From: Plantago ovata | Lineage: Eukaryota; Streptophyta; Magnoliopsida; Lamiales; Plantaginaceae | NCBI GenBank assembly: GCA_028274465.1 | Contig: CM051458.1 | Location: forward strand, 32,066,692 to 32,130,691 | Length of the DNA: 64,000 nt | Direction: 5' to 3' | Part shown: piece after piece, positions 11,152 through 22,986 of the stretch | Layout of the letters: every line of letters begins with the position of its first letter | Numbering within the stretch: position 1 is the first letter of the stretch | Notes under the pieces: model-generated | Databases searched by the model: none | What the model saw: the letters and a program-made list of their open reading frames with translations, nothing else | What the model was told of the DNA's origin: nothing | Program-made: the position numbers and the translations under genes

Positions 11152-13452
11152 AGGACCAAACGGATCCCACGGATAATCTAGGCTTAGAATCTTGCTTAGC
11201 TATCAAATGTCTCAAAGCAGCATGATCAGTATGGACATTCACAGGATGTCCAATTAAATAAGACCTAAACTTTTGTAAAGCAAAGACAACAGCTAAAAAC
11301 TCCTTTTCAGTTGTTGTATAATTAACCTGCGCGGAGTCTAGAGTCTTACTAACATAATAAATCACACGATACTGCTTATCAACTTTTTGGCATAAAACAG
11401 CACCCATAGCAAAATTCGAAGCATCACACTAATTTCGAAAGGAAGATTCCAGTCAGGCGGCACAAAATGGGGGCAGAAAAAAGCTTTTCCTTAAGGGTAT
11501 TAAAAGCAACTAGGCATTCATTAGAGAAATGGAAACCACATCTTTAGCAAGCAAGCTACTTAAAGGTTTAGCAATTTTCGAAAAATCTTTAATAAACCTC
11601 CTATGAAAAACCTACATGGCCAAGAAAAGATTGCAATTCTTTCACGCAAGTAGGCGGGGGAAGTTTTTCAATGATTTCTATCTTAGCCTTGTCTACCTCA
11701 TACCTCTTTCAGAAACTACATGTCCTAGAACAATGCCTTCTCTAACCATATAATGACTCTTCTCCCAGCTTAAGGTCAAGTTGCATTCAATGCACCTTTT
11801 CAAAACTAGATCTAATCTTTGCAAGCATCATCAAATGAATCACCAAAAGGGAAAAAATCATCCATGAAACTTCAACAAATTTAGTTACATGTCAGAGAAA
11901 ACAGAAAGCATGCACCTTTGAAAAGTGGCGGGAGCATTGCATAGTCCAAATGGCATCCTCCTATAGGCAAATGTTCCGAATGGGCAAGTGAATGTCGTCT
12001 TCTCTGATCCTCGGTGCAATCGGAATCTGGTAGAAACCTGATAAACCATCAAGAAAAAATAGAACTTCCGCCCCGCAAGGCGGTTTTAGCATGTCATCTA
12101 TACATGGTAAAGGAAGTGGTCTTTTTAGTGGCGGCATTTAATCTTCTGTAGTCAATGCAATCCGCCATCCAGTGGTCTTCCTAACCGGTACCAATTCTCC
12201 CTTCTATTCTCTTCCACCGTGACTCCTGATTTCTTAGGAACTACTGTACCGGGCTCACCCATCGACTATCTGGAATGGGGTAAATATATCAGCATTAGCA
12301 ACTTGATCACTTCCTTTTTACCACTCTTGCATTGCTGGATTTATCCTTCGCTGAGGTTGCCTAACAGGTTTGGCATCTTGTTCTAGTGATGTTGTGCACG
12401 CATCTTGTAGGGCTAATTCCTTTGATATCGCTGATCCCCCATCCTATAGCTGCGGCAATTTTCCTTCAATACTCAATCAGCTTACTTTCTTCATTGTCGG
12501 AGAGATGTGAGGAGACAATCACAGGCTTTTTGTGATTTTCCCAAGTACACATACTTGAGGTGCGCAGGAAGCGGTTTAATTCTAAGCTAGGTTCTTCAGG
12601 AAACCCACTTTCTTCTTCTTCTTCATCTAAAGGTTCAAGTACCTCTTCTCCTGCGGAATTCTGGGGTGCTATCCATTATTTCGACTAGTTCTCTTGCTTC
12701 TTCGGTCATGTAGCACGTCTCAGCTTGCATTGTTAGTGCTTCCTCAAGTGGTTCGCGATTGCCATGACTATGATGAAATTCGGGAATTACGGATTCGTAG
12801 CAATCGACAAATTTAACTCCTCCGCAACTTCCTTATCTGATGCTACATCCTACCAACTCAATTTTTTCGCCATTACCTCCATGGTTATCTTCTTGCCCTT
12901 AAGTTCAAGGCATGTGTTGGTAGTTGCCATGAATGGTCCCCAAGTAGTACTATGCTCACGGATATGGCTCTTTCCCTCGTCTGCGGACTTCATTACACAA
13001 AATCAGCGGTGGGATTATCAATTTGTCCACTTCACAAGGATGTCTTCTATTATCCCGACTGGCCTCTTCACACTTTGGTCCGCATTTGGACACATATCAG
13101 TTGGTGTCGATTCTCTAGTCCAGGGCCTTGTATACTTAATAGGATTAAGTTAATGCTAGCTCCTAAGTCTATAGCTTTTTTTTCTAAGATTGCCTCTCGT
13201 AGTTCGTCCCATTCCTAATGCGATGTCGATGATGAAGCTGCCAGGATCCTTTTTCTTCATGGCAATCCGGCAATCGAGTTGACTGTTTCAAACCCATTCA
13301 CTTCCCTTCCTGAGTAACCTTTTTTCTTGATCTCACGAAAGAATTTCGTTATAAGTGCTGGAATGTTCTGGATTAACTCAAAGAGAGGTAATTGACTTAT
13401 ACTTTGCAGGCGTTGGAATAAGGGTAAATCTTGAATATCCTTTTGGCTGGTT
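11152..13452 (-). pseudogene. pol: Gypsy C RNase H, reverse transcriptase and protease remnants
   Basis: Heavily frameshifted coding remains. RNase H is clear at 11135-11407 (YYVSKTLDSAQVNYTTTEKE, VHTDHAALRHLIAKQDSKPR), with a frameshift just before its end. Between about 11880 and 12220 the minus strand gives RT fragments such as GWRIALTT, PLPCIDDML and FLDGLSGFYQIPIAP. Around 12480-12560 pieces of the linker before RT appear (VIVSSHLSDNEES-like). At about 13140-13260 MKKKDPGSFIIDIALG marks the retroviral-type protease region. The quantity of indels suggests long decay, or poor local sequence next to the gap. Confidence 0.75.
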
Positions 13453-13552
13453 NNNNNNNNNNNNNNNNNNNNNNNNNNNNNNNNNNNNNNNNNNNNNNNN
13501 NNNNNNNNNNNNNNNNNNNNNNNNNNNNNNNNNNNNNNNNNNNNNNNNNNNN
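13453..13552. other. Assembly gap (100 N)
   Basis: Exactly 100 N separate Gypsy C from the leader of Copia M. A round 100 usually denotes a gap of unknown size, so C and M need not be adjacent. The missing DNA should include the 5' part of C and the body of M. Confidence 0.97.
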
Positions 13553-15293
13553 TTAAGGGGATCTAGGTTCAGTGCAGAAGGCTAAAGAACCTCCTGCTCT
13601 GATACCACTTGTTGGTCCCTATAAACAACAAGAAAAGACTAGAGGGGGGGGGGGTGAATAATCTTTTCAAACTTTTGTCGTTTAAAACTTTCTCAGCAAG
13701 TACTTATTACTTTTCAGTAATGAGGTTGCTGATACTTAACTTTCTCAGCAAGCGTAAGTTACTTTACAGTAGCTTGGTTTGCTGATACTTAAAATCAGAG
13801 AGCGGAAGCCTTTGAAACGATAAGTGCTTTTTCAGCAAGTAAAGGGTTTCAGCAAGTGATGTGAGTGATTGTGCACAAACAGATATAATTTGCTGAAAGC
13901 TAAATGCAGTAAGTAAATCACACAAACACTTTTAGAGTGGTATCTGAGAGTGGCGTAATCTCCCAACTAATCCACTTTGTCCTTTCTAGGACTGAATCCA
14001 CTAAGATATGATTGAAGTTCCTTACAATTTCCTATCTAAAGCGATTCAACAGAAACCAAAGCACACTTGCTTTGTCTCCAACCTAAACTAGAGAACTCAA
14101 CCTTGTTCTCCACCAAACTTGGTACTTTTAAGCAGCAAAGGCTTGCTCGATTAAGTTCCCCCTGAATATCACGCCTGAAAGGGTGTGTTTTCAGTTAGAG
14201 AGTTTTGGGGTGAGATAACTTAATTATAACTTATTCAGTTACAACAAGTAATCTAAGAAACACAACTTGGAATACTTTGCAGTAAACAAGTTTGATTGTT
14301 TCTGGTGTCAAGACTTGTTCTTGTTCGAAAGACAGAACACTTAACTAATTTCTTAGCCGAGTTTGTTCTACTTCTTCACAAGTAGCTTTTTCAAGCTTTA
14401 AGTCTTGGAACGGATCAATGGCAGTAAGAGTGTTTGAAGGTTTGTGAATTTTAAGCACAAGTGAGAGTTTGATCACGTTGTTGACACACTTCAACTCTTT
14501 GCCAGATGACCTCTATTTATAGTGCAAGTAAGGAGCCGTTTGAATTTCAAATCCTAAGGCTTTTGTTCCTTAACATGTCACTATCTTGCTTTTGTACTTT
14601 CAGCAGCAACCTTTGTTTGTCTTCTAGTCTTCATGTCCTTCGCGTGTAAGCTTTGCATTAAATGCACCTTTGAATAAAATTCAAACAGTAACATTGGAGC
14701 GCAAAATCAAGTACATTCAGCAAGAGGTCACATGTGTTCATCAGCAAGTGTTCATTCTCAGTTTCAGCAAGCACAACCTACTCTGTCTTTCAAATTTTCA
14801 CTTATGCAATGCTGTTGCTGAAAATTTCACTTTCTGAGCATCACGTGCCTTACCAGTCTTCAACAATCTTCAAGTCTTCAAGTCTTCAAGTCTTCAGATC
14901 TTCAAAAGTCTTCAAGATTCTGACCGGTTTCTTATTTGCTTCAATAATTTGTTTGTAATAAACAAAATACATCTTCAGCAAATGCTTCAATAGGTCATTT
15001 TCTTTTCAGAAAATAAGATTAATTAAAGCTAAGCATCAATAAGATATTTTCTTTTCAGAAAATAAAATACATCATACGCAAATGTGTCAATAAATTAATT
15101 TCTTCACAGAAATTAAAGTACGTCATCCACAAAAGAAATAACTTATCTAAAACCTATCTAAGTCATCAGCAAATGTTCCTCTTTTACAATGTCCTTAAAA
15201 TTCTAAATTCCTATGGACCTTAAGAGTACTAGTTACTGGACTGTTCTTAATTTAGCATGGTTAATTGCTCATCAAATTACAAGATTCCTAACA
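13553..15293 (-). mobile_element. Copia element M: 5' LTR, PBS and leader
   Basis: The LTR spans 13610-15293 (1684 bp; CCAACA and TGTTAGG ends on the sense strand). The PBS is at 13596-13607 and about 45 nt of leader reach the gap. Because the PBS is on its left, this is the 5' LTR of a minus-strand copy whose body lies in the gap. A run of nine G (13646-13654) lies near the U5 end. The outer end abuts a truncated Gypsy LTR (D1), so M inserted into D1. The flank CATAC (15294-15298) is the expected duplication. Confidence 0.9.
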
Positions 15294-16230
15294 CATACTC
15301 TATTCGAATATATTTTATAGGCAACTACGAATCATATGAAGTAATTTGCAGCAAGATTGACTCACAACCTCATGTAAGCATAAGCATAATCCATAACATG
15401 CATAATTCTACATTCTACCACCAACACAAAGGATTTAGCTACTCATATTCATCAACATAGACATCAATTCATATGAATAATAATCAGAATACATCAAATC
15501 AAACTACAAGACAAGAGAGTGATACAAGTTACCACCAAAGCTGTCACTAATCGGTGGAAAGCAAAGAAAACCTCTCCGTAGATGATTACAAAGGATGAAT
15601 TCCAATCAAAATCTCGAATCCCAATAAATTACAATGAATCTATGAGTTTCTCTGAGTTTTTGGGGCTTAGGGCTGTCCAAAACTCGTCTCCAATGTTCTG
15701 TATATCAAAAAGTAACTCCAAAATCAAGTAATGAAGGCAAAATCTGGATTTGTAACGGCTGCCAAGCGCTTCGCTTGGGCTTGGGCAGAGCCAAGCGAAG
15801 CGCTTCGCTTGGCAAGAGCTAAGCGAAGCGCTTGCTTCCTGTTCCTCTTTTGAAATCTCCTGAAATTCCAAGCGTCCCGCTTCTCCAATTCCAAGCGAAG
15901 GGCTTGCCTCCTGGGCAGATTTTGGCCTCGAAACTCGATCTTTTGCCCACGAACGGCCCTCGGGTGCCTTGGGCTCGTCCTTCTCGGCACTTATTGGGGC
16001 TCAGACACTCACGAACAAGCCACGGAGATTGGGGAACTTCAACGGGGCCATCATTTCCATCAAAAAGGCTCGTTTTTAGCTCCAAAAACGCCGTTTCGTA
16101 CCTAAGTGCCTGCAAATGCAGAAAACACAAAACGTGACACTATTCTACAAAACTAACCAAAAAACAAGGCTAAAAGATAGCAAAAGAAGGTAAAAAAGAC
16201 AAGATGAACGCATCAAAAATACGTTCATCA
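15294..16230 (-). repeat. Gypsy LTR of a second family (D1), truncated by M
   Basis: The sense-strand start TGATGAACGTATTTTTGATG lies at 16230, and the LTR runs left to 15294 where M cuts it. It shares GTGTCACGTTTTGTG-type sequence with the B-type LTRs but is otherwise distinct. It aligns with D2 at 56620-57435. Its palindrome cluster (15758-15912) uses AAGCGCTTCGCTT-type units rather than GGCGAATCGCC. The start abuts Copia E ORF3, not a polypurine tract, so this is the outer end of a 5' LTR or a solo LTR. CTTAT (16231-16235) is the candidate duplication. Confidence 0.8.
15758..15912 (-). promoter_or_regulatory. Palindrome cluster in LTR D1 (AAGCG/CGCTT type)
   Basis: Repeated units built on AAGCG...CGCTT occur here, including a perfect 18-bp palindrome AAGCGAAGCGCTTCGCTT at 15793-15810 that extends to 22 bp with CC/GG flanks. 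The matching block in D2 (56972-57112) uses CCAAGCGGACCGCTTGG. The position within the LTR parallels the clusters of the B-type LTRs. Confidence 0.4.
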
Positions 16231-17324
16231 CTTATCATGATCACCATCTACAGCAGTTTCATCAACAACTTTTTCAGCTGTTGGAACATTTTCTTGCTGA
16301 GTAGTGGCGACAACATCTGCAGCTGTTGTATACCTTTCTTACTGACTTGTGCTGACAACATTTGCAGCTGTTGTCTTCTTTGATTTTTCCAGTTTCCTGT
16401 CAGCAAGCTTAGGTGCATTTTGCTTCTAGAAGGCTCTTCCCACATTGCATATTGATTTCTTAATCGGAAATGGGTTTCTCAGCTGAATCTTGAAGAGTTC
16501 AAGGATATAGCATATTTTTAGTCCATACATGACTGGGAAGGTAGATGAGACCTTGTTATCTTCAACCTTAACCTTGAATTTAGTAACACAATCAACAAGT
16601 CTGTTGAAAATGTACTTTGCCCAGTTGAGCTCTGTTTCGTTCTCATATATATGCATCAGCAGCGGCCACCTTCTCAAGCCTACTTGGTCTAATCCTCCGA
16701 CTTGGGAGTCTAAGACTTTGATTAGTAGCAGAGCTACTAGACCAAGTGAATGGCAAAGATGCTTCCTCTTAATGTGCTTTGTCCAAGTCACGGGAGCAAT
16801 CTCTCCTTTCTTCATTTTCTCATTTCTGACATCACTGTAGAAGGCTTCTATTTCTTCGTCAATGGCAGTGATGTCATCTTCAGTTCCAGTCGTCGGAATC
16901 TGAAAGATATCGGCTAAATCACCTTTTCAGCGACTCCTTGACCATCAGTTAGAGTCTGGATTTCTGCATTATTGTAGAACTCCATTGTATCTAACATACT
17001 CACTTTCTTAGGGCGAGCAGTTATAAAGAGAGTGAGGCCTTGCTGTTTTATCAGGTCAAGCGCCTCCTCATTGTCACCGTCAAGTTCTTGTTCATAGAAG
17101 TATCGGATATACTTCTCTTTGGCAAAGCCACCCCATTGCATCATCATCTCACACTTTGCAGTGTCTAGATATGTAGGCGGCATGGGTTTCTCGGTTATTC
17201 TATCGTTTTTCAACACAACTTTCGCTGTGTTAGTCACCGGAGTTATCACCGGAGCAGTGCTTTTTCCAACACTGTCAACCTTAGATGACTTTGAAGTCTT
17301 AGATGACTGTCTCTTTGGTGGCAT
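16231..17324 (-). pseudogene. Third ORF of Copia E (envelope-position ORF), broken
   Basis: ATG at 17322-17324 opens a basic Ser/Lys-rich N-terminus (MPPKRQSSKTSKSSK). A globular part follows: CEMMMQWGGFAKEKYIRYFY, then after a frameshift near 16920 WTKHIKRKHLCHSLGL and NWAKYIFNRLVDCVTKFKVK. TAG at 16426-16428 and TAA at 16339-16341 interrupt the same frame, which otherwise continues to the D1 insertion. An ORF in this position is called envelope-like in SIRE1 elements. I see no signal peptide or clear membrane anchor, so a fusogenic role is not supported. It more nearly resembles the plant transposon-protein (Transposase_32-type) group. Function unknown. Confidence 0.6.
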
Positions 17325-18233
17325 TTCTTTTATAGGGTGAGAAATGTGTACGAAAAATATTACTTTGCTTTTTGACCGGTGGTACAGTAGATTCAGGCTA
17401 AAATTTGCAGAGAAAAGAAATGTGAGTTAAAGAATTTTGTCTTTCTCTAACTCCTTGTTTATATAGTGTCTCTGATGTGCAAGAAGCTCAATCGATTTGA
17501 GTTCTGAGCAAGGGTAAATCAGAGATTCAACAGCGTTAGTGGAGCTTTGCATTAAATGCGTAGTGGCCCACTAACAAAACCCGTCAGAGCACTCTTTCTC
17601 TTTGCAATGTTAACCGTTAGATCAATAACGCCTTTTAATCAATGGCCACGATTGTATTTCATGTCATGATTATTAGCGAGTTTATTTGTGCCCGATTAAC
17701 GTCACAAATTGATTTTACCTAGATTTATGGGATTTGATTACTTGCTGAAGTAAACAAGAATCTTTTCAGCGAGTTTCTTTAACCAGCCTTGTTACTTGCT
17801 AAAAGTTCCACCTTAATCAGACATCTCAAATTTCTTTAAGTTAAAAGATATTTCTGAGTTCCCGTATCAGCAAATTCTTTTTATCTTGAGATATCTTTTG
17901 GTAAAATCTGAGAAGTGAGGTTTGCTCTTTTCTGAGTTCCCGTCACAGAATTTTCCTTTGATACTTGAATACCTGTTTCAGTATCTTTGATTGTCTGAAT
18001 GCCCGTTTCAGCAATCTTTAAGGTTTTTCTCTTACTGAGTGCCCGTCTCAGCAAGTGATCAAGTTTCCTAACAAATACCTGTTTTGAAGGAATAACTTGT
18101 TGAATGCTGTTTCAGCAATCATGTAGTGACTTATCATTTCTTTTTAGAGAAAATCAGTGGAAGGAGCTTTTATTCAAGTAAGAATACTTTGGCTTGTTGA
18201 ATGCCTATTTCAGAAATCTGCCAATTGTATCCC
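17325..18233 (-). repeat. Spacer between pol and ORF3 of Copia E with degenerate 23-nt repeats
   Basis: No gene is seen here. Between about 17850 and 18225 at least seven degenerate copies of GATTGCTGAAACGGGCATTC (sense strand) recur at intervals of 30-60 bp. TTGCTGA, the core of the repeat, is also over-represented in the LTR and coding parts of this family. Confidence 0.6.
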
Positions 18234-21200
18234 TTATTGAGGTAATTCAATCAATCCAAGGTTATACCTTAGCATTGCGAATCTATTATCTGGTAGGGGC
18301 TTGGTAAAGATGTCAGCAAGTTGATCATCAGTACCTACTTTTACAACCTCAATATCTCCTTTTTCCACATGATCTCTAATGAAATGATGTCTAATATCAA
18401 TGTGCTTAGTCCTTGAGTGGAACTTAGGATTTTTCGTGATAGCAATAGCACTTGTATTATCACAAAAGATTGGTGTTTTCTTTGCAGAAATACCATAATC
18501 TATTAATTGTTGCTGAATCCATAGGATTTGAGTTGTGCAACAACCAGTCGCAATGTACTCAGATTCAGTAGATGAATTGGCAACACAGGTTTGCTCCTTG
18601 TTGAACCATGATATTAATCTAGTACCCAAAAACTGACAAGTTCCAGAGGTACTTTTTCTATCAAGAGTTGATCCTCCATGATCAGCATCAGAATAACCAA
18701 CCAATTCAAGTCCAAAATCTTTAGGATACCATAATCCAACATTGACTGTACCTTTGACATATTTCAGTATCTTAAGTGCCTTTTCGTAGTGTGATTCTCT
18801 TGGATCAGATTGGAATCTTGCACACACACAAACAACATACTGAATGTCAGGTCTACTTGTTGTTAAATACAACAAGGAACCAATGAGCTTCCTATACTTG
18901 TGTTCTTCAACACTTTTATCCTCTTTAGTATAGCCTAATTTGCTACCAACACTCATAGGGATCTTTTCAGGTTTTTCTTCCTCTTTGATCCTAAACTTTA
19001 TGAGCATTTCTTTTGCATACTTTGCTTGATTTATGAATATTCCATCTTTGAGTTGCTTGACTTGCAATCCTAGGAAATAATTCAATTTTCCCATCATACT
19101 CATTTCAAATTTATTTGTCATGAGCTTGGCAAAATCATCAAAAAGTTGCTTGTCCTTAGATCCAAATATTATGTCATCCACATAAATCTGAACTAAGAGT
19201 ATTTTACCATCATGGTTCATGGTAAACAACGTTTTGTCAACTTCACCTTTCTTGAAACCATTATCCAGCAAGAACTTGGCTAAAGTATCATACCAAGCTC
19301 TTGGTGCTTGCTTTCGACCATATACAGCTTTCTGAAGCTTGTATACCATCTTGGTTTCTGAGGGAAGTTCAAAACCAGGGGGTTGTTCTAAGTAGACTTC
19401 TTCGGCAAGTTCACCATTCAAGAATGCACTTTTAACATCCATTTGATAAACAATGAAGTCATTGTGAGCAGCAAAGGCCAAGAAAAGTCTAATTGCATCC
19501 AACCTTGCAACTGGTGCATAAGACTCATCATAGTCCAATCCTTCAGTCTGACAGTAACCTTGAGCAACTAAACGTGCTTTGTTTCTTGTTACTTCACCAG
19601 ACTCACTCAGCTTGTTTCTGAACACCCACTTTGTACCAATAGCTTTCTTGCCTTCAGCAAGAGGTACGAGTTTCCAGACTTTATTCCTTTCAAATTGATC
19701 CAGTTCTTCTTGCATTGCCTTGATCCATTCAGAATGCTTTAAAGCTTCTTCTATGGTCTTGGGTTCAATTTCTGAAACAAAGCAAGAGAACAAAGATTCT
19801 ACTTCTACGACATTTGCTTCTTCAGCAAGTCCATGAGTAGTAGAAACTTTGGATCTAGTCACTTGGCGTTTGTCAATATCACCAATCATATCCGTAGAGG
19901 CATGATCTCTAATCCATTTGTTAACAGGCTTTCTGCTCTTTGGATCTGGATATGTTTGCTCATCAGCATGTGACTTTTCAGCATGTACGTGTTCAGTACT
20001 ACTGGTATATTGTGTCTCTACTGAGATTGGTTCATCAGCAACTGCTTGTTCAGCATTGCTAGATTGTGGTAACTCATCAGCAGGCACGGGAGGTTGCTCA
20101 GTTTCAGCAACATCCGGAGCAACTGCGTCTTTTGCTGGAAATTCTTTGTCATGAACTATATTTATCTTGTCATGACTTGGGGGAGGAGAGTCATTGTCAG
20201 AATCATCATTTAGTTCAATTGACTTGACTTTCCTAGCATCAAATTCAGTTCTTTGCTCATGTATGATTAGATTTTTCATACATTCTGATATTTCTTCTTC
20301 AGCAGGCACTCCTTGTGTCTTTTCGTAGAATACAACATGCACTGATTCTTCGATCTTTTGTGCCTTTTTGTTGTAAACTCTATAAGCTTTAATACGCAAG
20401 GAGTAACCAAGAAATATCGCTTCGTCTGCCTTTGGTTGAAATGTTCTTAAGTATTCTCTACCGTTATTAAGAACGAAACACTTACAACCAAATACTCTTA
20501 GATGAGTGATATTAGGAGGTCTTCCAACAAACAACTCATACGGAGTTTTGTTGTATTCCTTAGTAATCAGACATCTGTTTTGAGTGTAACAGGCGGTATT
20601 AATCGCTTCAACCCAGTAAGCCTCACTTATTTCAGTGTCAACAAGCATTGTTCTTGCGGCTTCTTTTAGGGTGTGATTCTTCCGTTCAACAACACCGTTT
20701 TGTTGTGGTGTCCTTACTGCGGATAACTGATGTTGTATGCCTTTTGAAGTGCAATACTCAGTTATGTACTGGTTTACAAACTCAGTACCATGGTCTGTCC
20801 TTATGAATTTTACCTTGTAATTTTTCATGACTTCAAGCTTATTCATCAAGTTAGGTATTTTAGTCTTTGTTTCAGATTTTTGTTTGATAAATACTACCCA
20901 AGTGAATCTTGAATAGTCATCTACCACCACCAGACCATACTTCTTACCAGCATAGCTTGTTGAAGAAGATTCTAACAAGTCCATGTGCAAGAGTTGTAAA
21001 GGTTTTGTAGTTGACGGTACTGCCTTGTTCTTAAAAGAAGATTTGGTTTGCTTACCTTGCTGACATGCATTGCAAACACCATTCTTCTTAAAAGTAACCA
21101 TAGGTAATCCAACTACAAGTGTCTTTTTAGACAGCTTATTCAGTGTCTTGAAGTTTAGGTGACTTGTTCGTTTATGCCATAACCATGCGTTTTCAGCAAG

Positions 21201-22874
21201 GCAATCGTGATCTGAGACAAGGCATTTTTCAACGATTGCTGAAGACCAATCTACGGTGTACAAGCCTCCTGATCTTCTGGCAATCATAATAACCTTCTTT
21301 GTCTCAAAGTCTATAAGTTTACATTCATCACTTTTGATTTTGATGAAGTATCCTTTGTCAGCAAATTGACTCATGCTGAAAAGGTTAAACTTAAGATTTT
21401 TGACGTAAAGAACTCCCGTAATGGTAATGCATCCCAACTTCACATCACCATAGCCTTTTGTAGATCCGGAGCCTCCACCAGCAAACCTTATTGTTGGACC
21501 TTTAGACCACCGTCTATAGTTTATAAGGTTATTCTTGTTGCCCGTCATGTGCTTTCCACAACCACTATCAAAGTGCCAGATTGCATCGTTTGTCTCCGTG
21601 GCTGAAGTCTGACCGGCCATGAGGCAGAACTCGTAGTTTGACACATCTGGATAAGCTTCCATGGCTATTCCACAAACTTCCTTTCCAATCTCTACGTCAA
21701 GAGTGGCTTCATCATCGTCAGTGTCTGAGCTTTCTTCCTCACTGTCTTAGGAGCTAGTATCAATGCACAATGCATCGATTTTTGCTTTAAGCTTCTTCTT
21801 TTCTTCAACAATAAAAGCTCTTTTGAACTTCTTCTTCTTTTTAGCAGATTTACCTTTCAGGAAAGGACAATTTGCTTTGAAGTGTCCAGGCTTTTTGTAG
21901 TAAAAGCAGAGATCATTTCCAACTGCTGGTTCTTCTGATGAGTTTGCTTGCTGAGCTTGCTTGTTCAGCGAGCTAGTCTCATTCTTGTACTTATGGTAGT
22001 TGTTACCAAGATGCTTTTTCAGCTTCTCTTTTGCTTTTCGCCTTTCAAGTTCCTTACTGATGAATTTCTTCATGTTTTTAACAACTAAAGCATTTTCATC
22101 AGCAGGCTCTTTATCATTCTTCTTTTCAGAAGATGACGGCTTTGCAGAAAGAGCAATGTTTTGCGATTTTTCAGCAAACACATTTTCTCTTTGCTTTGTC
22201 TCGTAGTTGACAGTAGCAAGATGAGAGAACAACTCTGTTGGTGTGATGTCTGGCATTCCTTGATTGTAGTAGAAGTTCTGAGTGTGGATCCATTCTTTGT
22301 TCAGACTTCTGATGATGGTTTTCACCTTCTCAGAATCTGAGTAAAGATTTCCAACACCCAAGGCTGCCATCTCACTAATTAGAGTTGTGAATCTGAAGTC
22401 CAAGTCTTCCAGTGACTCATTTGTACCTTGTTTAAAGTTCTGGAACTTTAACTTCAGCACTTCGAGTTTGTTTTCCTTGGTTTTGTCAGATCCAGCGCAA
22501 AGATCTTGAACCAATTTCCAAGCTTCCTTAGCAGTTTTGGCACCCCACAGTTTGCACTGTATAGTATCCGGAGTTGATCGAATGATGATGTTTCTTGCTT
22601 GGCCATCAAGACGGAATCTCTTGGCTTCATCGGAAGTCAATTCCTCTCTTGGTTTTGGAACGACGGTGTCAACCGGATCTCCTAAGATAGTTTGTTTAAC
22701 AGTCGAATCCGTGGTTGAGTGAGGAAAGCTTCTTTCAACCTTAGTGATTTTGATAGGTCCATCATTAATGACAGTAACCATCTCATCACTAATGGCCTCA
22801 AGATGTAGCATCATGTTGTTTCGCCATTTTTCGTAGTTTTCCAGCTTCAGCAAGGGAGCGTCTCCTAAAGACAT
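18234..22874 (-). pseudogene. gag-pol: Copia E gag-pol, one nonsense codon from intact
   Basis: A single frame from ATG at 22874 to TAG at 18234-18236, broken only by TAA at 21747-21749 (GAA in F). Gag residues 1-375 carry a CCHC knuckle with one Cys changed (CFYYKKPGHFKANC). Pol follows: protease [10 protein letters not shown], pre-integrase CNACQQGK, and integrase with [15 protein letters not shown] and [10 protein letters not shown]. The Copia RT has [25 protein letters not shown] and IYVDDIIFG. RNase H has [18 protein letters not shown] and SSTESEYIA. All catalytic blocks look preserved apart from the knuckle. At GGTCAG-ACTTCAG (21610-21625) E lacks the 1.16-kb intron-like segment present in F, so E derives from a spliced RNA. 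Confidence 0.9.
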
Positions 22875-22986
22875 CCTGTCAGCAAAAGACTACCAAACTG
22901 ATCAAGTGAGAGTGATTTACGGAAAGCATCTAAGGGGATCTAGGTTCAGTGCTGAAGGTTAAAGAACCTCCAGCTCTGATAACACT
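22875..22986 (-). other. Leader and primer-binding site of Copia E
   Basis: The PBS at 22973-22984 has one change (GCTCTGATAACA on plus, against GCTCTGATACCA) and lies 2 nt inside the LTR. The leader between PBS and gag ATG is nearly the same as 20-114 of element A. Confidence 0.85.

Larger units (their letters stand above)
6869..13452 (-). mobile_element. Gypsy element C with decayed pol, 5' part lost in the assembly gap
   Basis: Read on the minus strand, C runs protease, RT, RNase H, integrase, 3' UTR, polypurine tract and 3' LTR. It lies inside B. Its LTR and 3' UTR are closely similar to those of elements I and J, which lack pol, so C is the only polymerase-encoding member of this family in the window. 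The 5' LTR, PBS and gag would lie at or beyond the N run. Frameshifts and stops throughout make C itself non-functional now. Confidence 0.85.

Noticed and set aside
13355..13585. Open frame running through the N run.
   Set aside because: Half of it is unknown sequence; the rest is decayed element C read on the wrong strand.
15819..16137. Open frames of about 100 codons on both strands of LTR D1 and again in D2.
   Set aside because: They coincide with LTR palindromes and are not conserved in frame between D1 and D2.
16231..17324. Calling Copia E ORF3 a true envelope glycoprotein.
   Set aside because: No signal peptide, cleavage site or membrane anchor is visible; only the position is envelope-like.
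18234..22874. Long antisense frames within gag-pol (for example 19918-20154, 21366-21605).
   Set aside because: Shadows of the minus-strand polyprotein, without motifs of their own.
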